DNA of 37,967 nucleotides from Jimgerdemannia flammicorona (lineage: Eukaryota; Mucoromycota; Endogonomycetes; Endogonales; Endogonaceae): positions 1 to 37,967 of the forward strand of contig RBNI01000196.1 in NCBI GenBank assembly GCA_003990745.1, read 5' to 3'. The translations under genes and the position numbers were made by a program. Each line of letters begins with the position of its first letter. Within the stretch, counting starts at the first letter, position 1. Positions 10,605-20,400 of the stretch are shown here, one piece after another. A model generated the notes under the pieces. It did no database searches and was not told the DNA's origin. It saw nothing but the letters and a program-made list of their open reading frames with translations.

Positions 10605-13600
10605 CTGGGAATTCACATTGGAGATTCACAAGTGAGTTACTGCTTCATTGTTAATGGGTTGTCTGTCGGATCATTGTGTGAGCCCTCGCCAGCTTAGTTT
10701 AAATTGCTTCAAACTCGTTCGAGGTTTGGGCGACTTCCGCGCTGCGCGGATCAACTGATTTCAACAAAATAAAAAATATCACACGAGAATACAAAAGTCG
10801 ACGAGTTCAATGCTCACGCCTTCACGGATGGGCTGGCTCTCGTCCCTGTTTGTGGACTGAATTTTTGAAATTGTTAGTTCCTGAAGGAATTTCAACACCT
10901 TACCAAGTCTCTAATATCAACATTATTGCTTACATCTCCTTGTCCGCCTTCAGATTTTTCGTCACCTGCAGATTCTTCTCCGCCTTCAGATTCAGATTCT
11001 TCGCCGCCTTCCGATTCTTCGCCGCGCTTAGATTTTTTGCCACCTTCTGATTCTTCGCTGCTTTCTGATTCTTCGCCGCCTTCAGATTCTTCGCCGCCTT
11101 CAGATTCTTCGTCGCCTTCAGATTCTTCGTCGCCTTCAGATTCTTCGCCGCCTTCAGATTCTTCGCCGCCTTCAGATTCTTCGCCGCCTTCAGGTTCTTC
11201 GTCGCCTTCAGGTTCTTCGCCGCCTTCAGATTCTTTACCACCTTCAGATTCTTCGCCACCAGTTTCTTTTCTACCTTCCGACTTATCGTCGCCTTCAGAT
11301 TCATCGCCTTCAGATTCTTCACTGCTTTCAGATTCCTCACCGTCTTCTGATTCTTCGCCGCCCTCCGATTCTTCACCGCCTTCCGATTCTTCACCACTTT
11401 CCGATTTTTGGCCTCTTTTGTCTTCGCCTTCATGTTCATCGCCGCAGCCTTCATCTTTTTCACTACCTTCATCATATTCACATATCTCACCTTCGCGTGC
11501 TTCTTCATGCACCATTTCTACGTTCTCTGGCTGAGGTTCATCTTTCGAAGGTGTCCCGGACATAGACTCATCTTCATCCTCGGACTCAAGCTTATCTCTT
11601 TTGATCTTTTTCGAGGGCTTCCCAGACATGAGCTTATCTTTTTCATCCTCAGGCTCACGCTCACCTCTCTTGAGCTTCTTCGAAGGCTTCCCGGATGGCT
11701 GATAAATGGGCAGTAGATCCTTGCTATAAACTTGACCAACTCTCCGACCATGACCGTCGACATCCCCATCTTCGTCATTGTCATCTGAGGATTTATCGTC
11801 TTCTCCGCCTGCACCACTTGCAGCAACGACGAGTTGCTCCACACCTTTGAAAACCGTGTAGCTTTTCTGAACGATCTCGTTTACATTCCTAAGTTCAACT
11901 TCGGTCAATTTCCACCGCACATACAAACGGATGCCCAACTTGTACGTATCCCAGTTAATTTCATCTAGCAAGTGAGTTGGCACAAGCATGACCAGCTGAT
12001 CTTTGCTATTAATGAATTTAGCAATTTTTCGGCCAAGCTCATGCAGCCCAGTGTCTTCCTTCTCTTCCTCGAGTAGTGGTCTTTCCAACCAGTCGTAGAA
12101 GGCGGCCTCGGCCTTTGAAAATGTTGGATCATCATCCCTGAGAGGAAAAGAATAAGAAACAAGCATTCAAGTTGAACTTTACAATGAAGTCACGTTTGAT
12201 GGATATAATTTATGGCGAAAGTAAAGATCACGTACTCCAGAACGTATTCTTTCTCCAGAAATTTCGCATCGAGGGCGTGTGCATCAGTATCACCGTCACG
12301 GCTTTCAGCCGTTGGAAGAATGCCTGCTGTTTGTCGTTTAGATTGAAATGAATCAGGCTCCGGTCATTACAATTTTTAACATACCCGTCATGAGCTAAAT
12401 TTCTTAACGCATGCTGCAAACAACAATTCACATACCTTCGAAATTCAAATTGGCGAACCTCATATTCCATTTCAGAAGCTGGACCACAGTAGCTGCTTCC
12501 TCGTTACAAATGTTGTTGTCTGGAGACGGGAGATAAATGAGACAAACGCCCACAGATCGTGATCGGAACTAGCACACAGATTCAAGCCATAGTTCAAACA
12601 GTTCCAACATACGAACGAGATTTAACGTGGTCAGGGTGGCATTGTGTATCAGAGACCCGGCTAGGGCGCGTGCCCCCTCGTCGCAGATATTGTTGTCTGA
12701 ACATGAACAGCCGATGAGTGATCACACACATATTGTGAGCTTCAATTCCATTTGACACAGTTCTGACATACAGTTGAGATTCAGCGTGTCCAAGATCAAG
12801 TTCTGCTTCAGAGACTTGGCTAGCGCGCGTGCCCCCTCGTCGCCGATGCTGTTCCCTGAACATGAACAGGAGATAGATGACAGATCGTGAGTTTGATTCT
12901 ATCATGCAACTGCACACAATGCTTCACACAATTCCGACATACGATGAAGATTCAGCATGGTCAAGGTCATGTTCTGCTTCAGAGACTCGGCTAAGGCGCA
13001 TGCCCCCTCGTGGCCGATCCTGTTCACTGAACGTGAATACGGAACGGATGAGCGAACATGCATTGATCGTGAGCTTGATTCTATCACGCAGTTGCACAAA
13101 ATTCTTCACACAGTTCCGACATACCTTCGAGATTCAGCGTGGTCAAGGTCGCATTCTGCTTCAGAGATTCGGCTAGGGCGCATGCCCCTTTGTGGCCAAT
13201 GCTGTTGTCTGAACATGGATGAGCGAACATGCACAGATCGTGGGTTTGATTTTATCGCACAGTAGCACGCAATGCTTCACACAGGACCGACATACTTTTG
13301 AGATTCAGCGTGGTCAAGGTCCTGTTCGACTTTAGAGACTCAGCTAGGGCGTGTGCCCCTTCGTCGTTGATGTTGTTCCCTGAACATGAACAGGAGATAG
13401 ATGGGCGAAACGCACAGATCATGAGCTTGATTCTATCGCGCAGCTACACACAATGCTTCACACAGTTCCGACATACCATTGAGATTCAGCGTAGCCAAGT
13501 TCGTGATCTGCTTCAGAGACTCGGCTAGGGCATGTGCCCCCTTGTGGCCGATATGGTTCACTGAACATAAATAGGGATTGGATGAGCGAACACGTATAGA

Positions 13601-15785
13601 TCGTGAGCTTGATTCTATCGCGTAGCTGCACACAATGCTTCACAGTGCTGACATACTTCCGAGATTCAGCGTGGTCAAGGTCGTGTTCTGCTTCAGAGAC
13701 TCGGCTATGGCGCGTGCCCCCTTGTGGTCGATGTGGTTCACTGAACATGAACAGGGAATGGATGAGCGAACATGCATAGATCGTGAGCTGATTCCATCAC
13801 GCAGCTGCACAAAATCCTTTACACAGTTCTGATATACCGTCGAGATTCAGTATGATCAAGGTCGTGTTCTGCTTCAAAGATTCGGCTAGAGAGCGTGTCC
13901 CCTCGTGGCCGATGCTGTTGTCTGAACATGAATAGGGAATGGATGAGCGAACACGCATGGATCATGAGCTTGATTCTATCGCGTAGCTGTGCACAATGCT
14001 TCACACAGTTCCAAATACCTTCGAGGTTCAGCGTGGTCAAGGTCGTGTTCTGCATCAGAGAGTTGGTTAGGGCACGTGCTCCCTCGTCGCTGATGTCGTT
14101 GTCTGAACATGAACAAGGGATGGGTGAACAAACACACACGAATCATGAACTTGATTACATCGCGCAGCTGCACACTATGCTTCACACAGTTCCGACATAC
14201 TTTTGAGATTAAGCGTGGTTAAGGTCACGTTCTGCTTCAGAGACTCGGCTAGGGCGCGTGCCCCCCCGTGGCCGATGCTGTTGTCTGAACATGAATAGGG
14301 ATGGATGAGCGAACACACACAGATTGTGAGCTTGAATTCATCGCACAGTTGTACACAATGCTTCACACAGTCCTGACATACTTTCGAGATTCAGCGTGGT
14401 CAAGGTCGTGTTCTGTTTTAGAGACTCGGCTAGGGCGTGTGCTCCCTCGTGACCGATGCCGTTCACTGAACATGAACAAGGGATGGATGAGCAAACACAC
14501 ACAGGTCATGAACTTGATTCCATCGCGCAGCTGCATACAATGCATCACACAGTTCCGACATACTTTTGAGATTCAGCGTGGTTAAGGTCGCGTTCTGCTT
14601 CAGAGACTCAGCTAGGGCGCGTGCCCCCCCGTGGCCGATGCTGTTGTCTGAACATGAATAGGGGATGGATGAAAGGACACACACAGATCGTGAGCTTGAT
14701 TCCATCGCACAGCTGTACACAATGCTTCACACAGTTCCGACATACGTTCGAGATTCAGCGTGGTCAAGGTCGTGTTCTGCTTGAGATACTCGGCTAGCGC
14801 GCGTGTCCCCTCGTCGCTGATGTCGTTGTCTGAAGATGAACAAAGGATGGATGAGCGAGCACACAGAGATCGTGAGCTTGATTCCATCGAGCAGCTACAC
14901 ACAATGTTTCACATAGTTCCGACATACCTCCGAGATTTAGCGTAGCTAAAGTCATGCTCTGCTTCAGAGACTCGATTACGGCACGTGCCTCCTCGTCGCC
15001 GGTGCTGTTCTCTGAACATGAGCAAGGGATGGATGAGCGAACATGCACAGATCGTGATCTTGATCCCATCGTACAGCTGCACACAATGCTTCACACAGTT
15101 CTGACATACTGTAGAGATTCATCGTGGCCAAAATTGTGTTCTGCTTCAAGGATTCGGCTAGGGCGCATTCCCCCCCGTCGCCACTACTGTTCTCTGAACA
15201 TGGATGAGCGAATATGCACAGATCATGAGCTTGATTCCATCACGAAGCTGCACACAATACTTCACACAAATTTACATACCTGAGAGCTTCTGCTCGGTCA
15301 AGGTTGTCTTCTGCTTCAGAGACTTGACTAAGGCACGTGTCTCTCGTTTCTGGGATTGCAAAGGCTTCCGTCTTGAATAGCCGAAGGTACATTGTTTGTT
15401 CATATTGCAGCACCGAGTGCAAGGGCTTTTTCCGTCGCATTTTGCGTGGCTCCCTCTACAATTTGAGCAGGCAACGCTATTGCGACCCACTTTTGGCAAC
15501 CTGAGCATCCGCCGAGTTGACCCGGTTTTAATAAACGTATATTCGTGCTGCGATGGAAAAGCTGATGCCGTCGGCAATCTAGCTGGCATTAAACCAGTAG
15601 TTTCTGACGTGGTATTCAACCAATCCGATAAACCAGTGGTAACGTCGCCAGTGGCTTTGCTTGAAGTGGAAGGGGGGGGGGTGAGAGATGTGCGCGTGGC
15701 TGTTGGATAAACCAAAGGATAATGTTATGGTGTAAAAGCCGTGTGGAATACTAGGAAAACACCTACTTTGCGCTAGCGGGGTCAT
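9573..15785 (-). CDS. Zn2Cys6-LRR-acidic multidomain protein (21-exon model)
   Basis: This is a single-gene model built from splice signals and frame continuity. Exons are 15767-15785, 15280-15699, sixteen 84-nt exons starting at 15110, 14928, 14746, 14564, 14382, 14201, 14019, 13838, 13657, 13477, 13296, 13125, 12943, 12772, 12613 and 12436, then 12236-12326, 10904-12137, 10818-10856, 10454-10604 and 9573-10384. The sum is 4110 nt, giving 1369 residues with no internal stop. Domain order: Zn2Cys6 cluster (residues about 84-110), 17 ribonuclease-inhibitor-type LRRs, a middle domain, KKLKR/KKIKR repeats, an acidic EESEGG tract, and an unknown C-terminal domain. Zinc cluster plus nuclear-localisation-like repeats suggest a nuclear DNA-binding protein; the LRRs would bind protein. 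Weak points are the 19-nt first exon and the 10605-10817 intron. Without the latter, the gene stops at 10779 and 9573-10604 belongs to a second gene. Confidence 0.55.
10904..12137 (-). CDS. Large exon: middle domain, NLS-like repeats, acidic tract
   Basis: This 1234-nt exon follows a 98-nt intron (GTACGTG at 12230-12235 to CTCAG at 12138) and ends at a GTAAGG donor (10898-10903). Its first ~115 codons encode a non-repetitive, probably folded domain (DDDPTFSKAEAAFYDWLERP onward) that I do not recognise. The short exon 12236-12326 supplies the preceding residues and joins in frame. Then come basic repeats at 11541-11697, a charged linker, and the long acidic EESEGG tract. An acidic stretch in a zinc-cluster protein could be an activation region or a flexible histone-like acidic tail; the sequence alone does not decide. 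Confidence 0.82.
10950..11412 (-). repeat. 18-bp coding minisatellite, EESEGG repeats
   Basis: An 18-bp unit (plus-strand gattcttcgccgccttca) is repeated roughly 25 times with point changes, encoding EESEGG, EESEGD, EESESS, EEPEGG and similar hexads in frame. Length is a multiple of three throughout. Such tracts often vary in copy number between strains. The plus strand also stays open (SDSSPP repeats) only because of the repeat's composition. Confidence 0.93.
11541..11697 (-). other. Threefold NLS-like repeat (GKPSKKLKR)
   Basis: Three repeats of about 24 codons carry SGKPSKKLKR, SGKPSKKIKR and SGTPSK, each separated by acidic residues. The KKLKR and KKIKR cores match simple monopartite nuclear localisation signals. 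This fits a nuclear role alongside the zinc cluster. The third repeat lacks the basic core. Confidence 0.7.
12436..15193 (-). repeat. Tandem array of 16 LRR exon+intron units (~181 bp)
   Basis: Sixteen units, most 180-182 bp apart (three steps are shorter), each hold an 84-nt exon and an intron of about 98 nt. Every exon is exactly 28 codons, phase 1 at both ends, and open. The consensus resembles NxIGDEGARALAESLKQNTT followed by LTTLNLxx, the 28-residue ribonuclease-inhibitor type. Introns begin GTATGTC (variants GTATTT at 14014-14018, GTATAT at 13832-13837) and end TGTTCAG or a close form. Introns are about as similar between units as exons are, so the array grew by recent duplication of whole exon+intron units. 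Units at 14201 and 14564 are nearly identical, which points to a two-unit (363-bp) duplication step. The last unit (12436-12519) is the most divergent. Confidence 0.93.
15280..15699 (-). CDS. Exon 2: Zn2Cys6 zinc cluster fused to first LRR
   Basis: The exon encodes a Ser/Thr/Pro-rich N-terminus and then a fungal binuclear zinc cluster at 15389-15469: C-x2-C-x6-C-x5-C-x2-C-x6-C, with all six Cys present and the CDGKSPC core intact. Directly after it, without an intron, comes a divergent LRR (RALVKSLKQKTTLTEQKLS) that matches the repeats of the following exons and ends with the same phase-1 GTATGT donor. Such clusters bind DNA in fungal regulators, but fusion to LRRs is not an arrangement I know. 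The frame has no ATG inside the exon (the upstream codon at 15713-15715 is TTG). I therefore infer a short first exon from 15785 (ATGACCCCG), spliced at a GTAGGT donor to a CAACAG acceptor, which restores the frame exactly. Confidence 0.75.
15767..15785 (-). CDS. Putative first coding exon (19 nt)
   Basis: Starting from the ATG at 15783-15785, six codons plus one base precede a GTAGGT donor (15761-15766), and this phase matches the CAACAG acceptor at 15700. Another ATG slightly upstream (about 15794-15796) gives a different phase and does not join. This is a tentative start. Confidence 0.4.
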
Positions 15786-15942
15786 TCTCGGCGGTTTGCA
15801 TTGAAGGGAATAAAATCAATGTGGTGTGTGTGTGTGTGTGTGAATTAGAGAGGAATGGCGCTTCGACGTTACGCAAACCAGGTTATTGTGATGATGTCAC
15901 CAAATAGCACCATCCTTTCTCCGCTACCTTACCGGTCACAAT
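15786..15942 (-). promoter_or_regulatory. Upstream region of the LRR gene with (TG)n
   Basis: A CpG-containing stretch lies between the inferred start codon and the retroposon. A (TG)n microsatellite at about 15822-15841 sits some 40 bp upstream of the start (CA repeats on the coding strand). No clear TATA box is visible. The last CpG sites near 15921-15937 mark the edge of the island. The plus-strand frame at 15855-16049 is not convincing as a gene. Confidence 0.4.
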
Positions 15943-17076
15943 GGTTTGGTAGGCAACCTTCTGAGTCCACTTTCCACAATTATTACCCCCTCTACCTCAG
16001 GTTGGTTTGCTGTACCTGTTGCAGGGCAGTGGGAGGGAGGCAATGGTGATGAGTTGCCCTTTTATTGGTGTTAGATCAGTGTTTTCTCTACTTTTTCATG
16101 ATTTCTAGTACCTTTGGCTGTATCTGGAGTGCATCTGTTTTGGTGTGGTGCCTTCTTCCTTTTTCCATCACCAACAAAGTACTGTCTCAGTGTATCATGA
16201 GCTATATAGGGAGTTAGTCAACCTTGAGCATCAAGTGCTCAGTGTAGGTTACCTATAGGTTCTCAGTATCTGTAGTGGGGCCCTCTGGCTTTGGCAAGCT
16301 TCTCAGTGAGCACAGTTCTGGCATAGGTGACTGTTTTTTGGGTGTTGTCAAGATGAGAGGGGAGATGGCCATTACAGATAGGAGGAAGGGCAATAATAAT
16401 GAACCAATAGAGTATCAGACTGGAGACAGTCATTGAGGCTAAGGCAAGTACTACTTCAGTGGAGCCTTTTGATTGGTGCGGAGTGGTTAGATAGTAGGTA
16501 TCACTCTTAGCTTCTTTTGGCGATTCAGTGGATTGGGCCCTGGTCATTGAGGGGGATCAGGGGGCTTGAGGCTACCCATTTCAGACATCTTGGCTATACT
16601 TAACTAGAACTGAGAGCTGATATAGTAATATGATTGAGGCCTGCAAGCTTGAGTAGTGGGATATTGAGAGTCTCCTCCTGCCTCATGTGTAAGTTCTTTA
16701 CTCATCTCAATTGGGAGAACCAGGCCCTACCCACTATGATATACTTTAATGAGAGTTTTTCTTTATCTGTTATTCTCTTTGAGGTGGCAGAAACTATTTT
16801 ATTTGGCTCAGATGTGACCTTGTACATACATTGGGGTCTCAGACATGCACTTTCAGTCATTGGTATATAGCTGGATTCCCCCTGGTAGTAGGGAGAGCAT
16901 GGTATACTGAATGAGATATAGGCCAATATAGGCCCTGCTGCACCTGGCATAGTCAAGCTACTGGACAATAACTAGTCTAGATTAATGGAGGGGCAGTGCT
17001 TGATGGGTGGTGAGAGAGGGTTTTGGCCTATATAGTCTAGGTTCTCTTCCAATAAAAATCTGTGAGACATTGAGTC

Positions 17077-17108
<32 letters not shown>
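15943..17108 (+). mobile_element. Poly(A)-tailed retroposon of unknown family
   Basis: CpG-poor DNA ends with AATAAA (17051-17056), about 25 nt of sequence and a pure 28-A tail (17081-17108). That is the same 3' layout as the two LINE copies, but the sequence differs. No long frame exists on either strand. On the minus strand, several short stretches would join if TAG were TGG, but no domain is recognisable. It could be a truncated LINE, a SINE-like element or a processed transcript. The left boundary is set only by the loss of CpG, and no target-site duplication was found. Confidence 0.5.
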
Positions 17109-17110
<2 letters not shown>

Positions 17111-17539
17111 AACTCTATCACATTCATTATATTATATCCCCTAGTATTATATAATATTTTTAAAGGTATTTCTTCATGCTTAAACATATATATCACACTC
17201 TCTAATTTCTTCTATTTTTCTAATAAACTTTTTATATTTTCTATCTACTGTAATGGTGATCTCAGAATAATGATATCAGCATAAGAGACAGCAATTTGTT
17301 ATAAGCCACCAGATCAGAGTATAAGAAGATTATATGGCATAACTCATCCAGGCTATAAGATGAGCAATAATGACTAACTGTGTGTCATTGTAACTACAAG
17401 ACAGATATCTTGAGAAATATAAAAGAAGGATTAAGAAACTGCAGTAGCAGCAATCCAAACAAAGCCTACAAAAATAGTTCAAAAGACTTACTATAAACAA
17501 AATGTCTGCCACTTGCTAAACCTTAAGGTCCAGGAACTA

Positions 17540-17761
17540 CCAAGGTCTCTCAGTCTAGGAAAGGATGTTCTAAGACATCTAAAGAGCTATAAGGATCTAT
17601 ATCACAAGGACTCCTAGTATCAACCTGGATACTAGTGACCCTTATCATTATATCCTCTACTACTATAAGATGGAAACAAGAATCACTATTGCTACCGAAT
17701 ACCTCTAGATGTGGCAAGAATATAAAATAAAAAACCTCCTCTATCAGGAATTCCCTCAAGC
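17540..17761 (+). pseudogene. Split retroelement ORF, 5' part (before LINE)
   Basis: A frame visible from about 17625, including DTSDPYHYILYYYKMETRIT and MWQEYKIKNLLYQEFPQ, runs into the LINE target site at 17749-17761 and continues in frame after the LINE at 23512. One TAG (probably former CAG) lies just before the MWQEYK stretch. I recognise no domain. It is probably part of a retroelement polyprotein because it leads into gag-bearing sequence. From 17109 to 17540 I see only AT-rich sequence without a gene. Confidence 0.5.
17749..17761. repeat. Target-site duplication, left copy (full LINE)
   Basis: aattccctcaagc matches 23512-23524 (aattcccccaagc) except for one T/C. Removing the LINE and one copy restores a continuous reading frame across the junction. 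Confidence 0.85.
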
Positions 17762-17939
17762 CCACACCTTTTACTTATAATATTCAGGTGATACAAAATT
17801 TAGATAATACTTTTTACAATATCTTTGGTGAAAGGTAACTAGCATCATAGATAGTAATGACTATACTAGTGAGCATGATAGCCAGGGGAGTAGTAGTGCC
17901 TTTAACTGGCAGTATATAGGAAGGAGGAAGGAGGATGGT

Positions 17940-19340
17940 TTGGGAATACCAGGGTCTTCTATGGTGTGCCATGGCACTGGTGGCAGAGGAAGAGGCAGAT
18001 TGAGGCAACAAAGAAAGGAAAGAATGATCTTTGCAGACAAGGTCCAGATGGAGAGAATGGTATCTGGTCTGAATAGTTGGCTGGGCCTGGGGAAGACATT
18101 GATGGCTACTGTTGGGGGACAGAGAGGGGTCCCTATGAGAGGGTCAGGCAGTAGGGGAGGGGGGAGAGTAGGGGCTAGAGATGTGACTGCTGATGGAGCT
18201 ATAACTGGGAATCTAGAAAAAAATCCAGATGTAATGGTGGTTGGCAGTTCAGAACAGGGAGTGGACATGAGACCTGGGGACCTGGCTGATGGCATGGCAG
18301 GCATGGTGTCAGCATCGTTACTTAAGAAATCAAGATTGAAATTCACCATCACATTGTATTTCTGGGGCTTAGCAGTAACTGCAAGGATGATCTTGAGACT
18401 AGTAGTGCAGGAGGCAAAGGGGGTAGCTTCAGTGAAGTTCTTGAAGGGGAAAGAAGAGATTGAGGTTGGGTTTGAGGAAGAGATGTCATTGTTGGAGGCC
18501 ATAGAGAAGGGGGTAATAGTGGATGAAGTAGTGATCTCTATGGCCAGATATATGTACTGGGACCCCCAGGTAGTATAGTTGATAGTGTTGGATCTTCCTA
18601 TAGTATTGAGAGAGAGGGCCAGAGAGTTGATTGTAGAGGTGATCAAGGAGTATAGAGAGATTGTGGACATCAGGTTCAGAGTCTGAGAGGGTACTGAGCT
18701 CAGGACCAGTGACATTGACATCAGGGTGAGGCTGGCTGGAAAGGAGAACACAGGAAAGATAAGAGACTGGCCAGCAACTCTTAAGTGGGAACAGGTAGAG
18801 TGCAAGGTCTTAAGGGTGAAAGGGATATCAGAAGAGGAGGAGGACTTGCTGGAGGCTCTTGAGGATCTGACAGAAGTAGTTGACAGGCTTGGAAGAAGTA
18901 TGAGACCAATAGTGATGGAGATTGTAGATGGAAAAAGAATCTGGATGAATAAGAGGATGTGAGAGAAGATGCAGGAGAGGTGAATCCAGAAGGAGTTACT
19001 GATGAAGATGGAAGAGAGTGTAGCAGAGGGTGGGGTCAGAGAAGGTAGTGCTGGACTGAGGGAGAGTACCTGGGCTGGGGAGCACAGGGTGGCTCCAGAG
19101 GTAGTTCAAGATAGATTGAATGAGGAGAGTCTAGGCAGCATAGTGGAGGATACTGAAATGGGAGAGGAGATTTGCCCTCTATATGGTGTCTCAAGCAGGG
19201 CAGAGGGGGAGGAGGAATTGCTGGATATACTAGAAGAAGAGTGTGATGAGTCAGGAAGGAGGAGTGCTCTGGTGGACTCTGTGGTGGGAGTCAAGAGAGT
19301 TGCCCAGAGTGTTGCTGAGGCAGTGGATGAAGAGAAGTAG
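17940..19340 (+). pseudogene. LINE ORF1 (gag-like), broken
   Basis: Open pieces at 17940-18578, 18726-18962 and 19002-19340 form the region before the endonuclease. The middle part (WEQVECKVLRVKG to KRIWMNKRM) has the strand-helix flavour of an RNA-binding ORF1 domain, but I see no CCHC knuckle. The pieces are separated by single stops. An antisense frame of 314 codons over 17861-18805 is longer but looks like a shadow of the purine-rich sense strand. Confidence 0.5.
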
Positions 19341-19785
19341 CTATGGAAGACTCTAGTGAGGATAGCTGCTGAGAAGCTCAGAGGAGAGGACTTTTGGGTA
19401 CTAAGTAATTGGCACTGAGAGGAAATTCTTTATGGGGAGGAAGTGCCAAGGAAGATTAGGAATGAAATCCTGGCAGTACTATTGGAGTTAGAGGAATATC
19501 AAGTTGATGACCAGAGAGAGGAGGTTCTTTGGGGGATTGTAAATGACCAGGGGCATACTTGTGGAGCTCAAGGAAGGGGTTGGAGAAATGGAGAGTGGTG
19601 TGTACAGATTATTAGGCAGAAATAGAGGTTGTAAATGGGGTGGAGTGTCAGGAAATCTTGGAAGCACTGGATGCTCAGGCATAGCAGAGGATGATTTGGA
19701 GGCAGAGTGGTATTTGGATCTAGCTAGAGATGGGATGAGTATGGAATTCTAGACAGGGATCTTAAATATCAAACATTTTTTCAAT

Positions 19786-20400
19786 ATGAACAGTACAACT
19801 AGAATCTTTTCTTTGAATGTAAATGGGTTGAGAGGAGCAGTATGATATAGGAATATCTTTAGCTGACTGAGGGGACTAGATGCAGATCTCTTCTTACTGC
19901 AGGATATATGGTATGAGGTAGATATGGACTTACCAGACTGGACTCAAGAATGGGGTGGGGCAGCTGTGTAGACTGTGCAGGTGGGCATTCTGGTTCAGAA
20001 GGGGATGGGGGACATTGGGGACATTGGACATTGGGGGAGTATTGGTGTGGGGAGTATGGAGGAGGCCTGAATGGAACCCTTTGACTGTTGGGTCATATTA
20101 TTGCCCAGCTGAGAGGGGGGAATGCATTGAATGGGTCAAAGGTCTGAGGGAAGCTGGTGTCATGGGTGAGGTAGGAATTGATTGCCTGGGGGGAGATTTC
20201 AACATAGTATGAGATAATAGGATAGATAGAACTGATGGTGGGAGAGAAATGAGATGCAGAAGTGGTGGGTTTGATGATTGGATGGAGATTGAGAGGTTGA
20301 GCTCATTGGTTGACTCAGGACAACAGTTCTGAGTAGATCACCAAATTTATACCCACTGGGTAGCAGGGCTGGGCTTCAGAATTGACTGAGTGTTGATGGC
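19786..20400 (+). pseudogene. LINE apurinic-type endonuclease domain, broken
   Basis: Starts with SLNVNGLRGAV (19810 onward), the usual first motif of endonuclease/exonuclease/phosphatase domains in LINEs. It continues with DADLFLLQD, where LQE is usual, CPAERGECIEWVKGL near 20104-20150, and LGGDFNIV near 20187-20212 (the GDFN motif). A VDHQIYTHW-like segment near 20336 may be the degraded SDH motif. TAG and TGA stops occur throughout. In an active element this enzyme nicks target DNA to prime reverse transcription. Confidence 0.75.

Noticed and set aside
10926..11534. Plus-strand open frame encoding SDSSPP repeats
   Set aside because: It is the complement of the EESEGG minisatellite. The minus-strand frame connects by splice sites to coding exons on both sides, whereas this one starts and ends within the repeat.
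12414..12435. A 22-nt intron (GTATGTG...TTGCAG) after the last LRR exon
   Set aside because: It is too short for splicing, and the downstream frame meets a TGA within nine codons. A longer intron to the ACAG at 12327 joins the next exon in frame.
12594..15094. Many 60-110 codon open frames across the LRR array on both strands
   Set aside because: They read through introns in shifted frames. Intron length (about 98 nt) is not a multiple of three, and splicing gives one continuous protein instead.
12436..15193. Regularly spaced repeats suggestive of a CRISPR array
   Set aside because: The units are ~181 bp, the repeated part is an LRR exon with splice signals, and the spacers are conserved introns. 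CRISPR arrays have short identical repeats with unique spacers.
15713..15715. Start of the zinc-cluster protein at this codon
   Set aside because: The codon on the minus strand is TTG, not ATG. A spliced upstream ATG at 15785 restores the frame and is more plausible for a nuclear fungal gene.
15855..16049. Plus-strand 64-codon frame beginning MALRRYANQV
   Set aside because: It crosses the CpG-island border into the retroposon, has no recognisable domain or splice support, and overlaps the likely promoter of the divergent gene.
17861..18805. A 314-codon minus-strand open frame, the longest in the LINE region
   Set aside because: It lies antisense to ORF1 of a LINE whose endonuclease, reverse transcriptase and poly(A) tail are all on the plus strand. 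The purine-rich sense strand makes antisense stops rare, and the product is Ser/Pro/Leu-rich with no domain.
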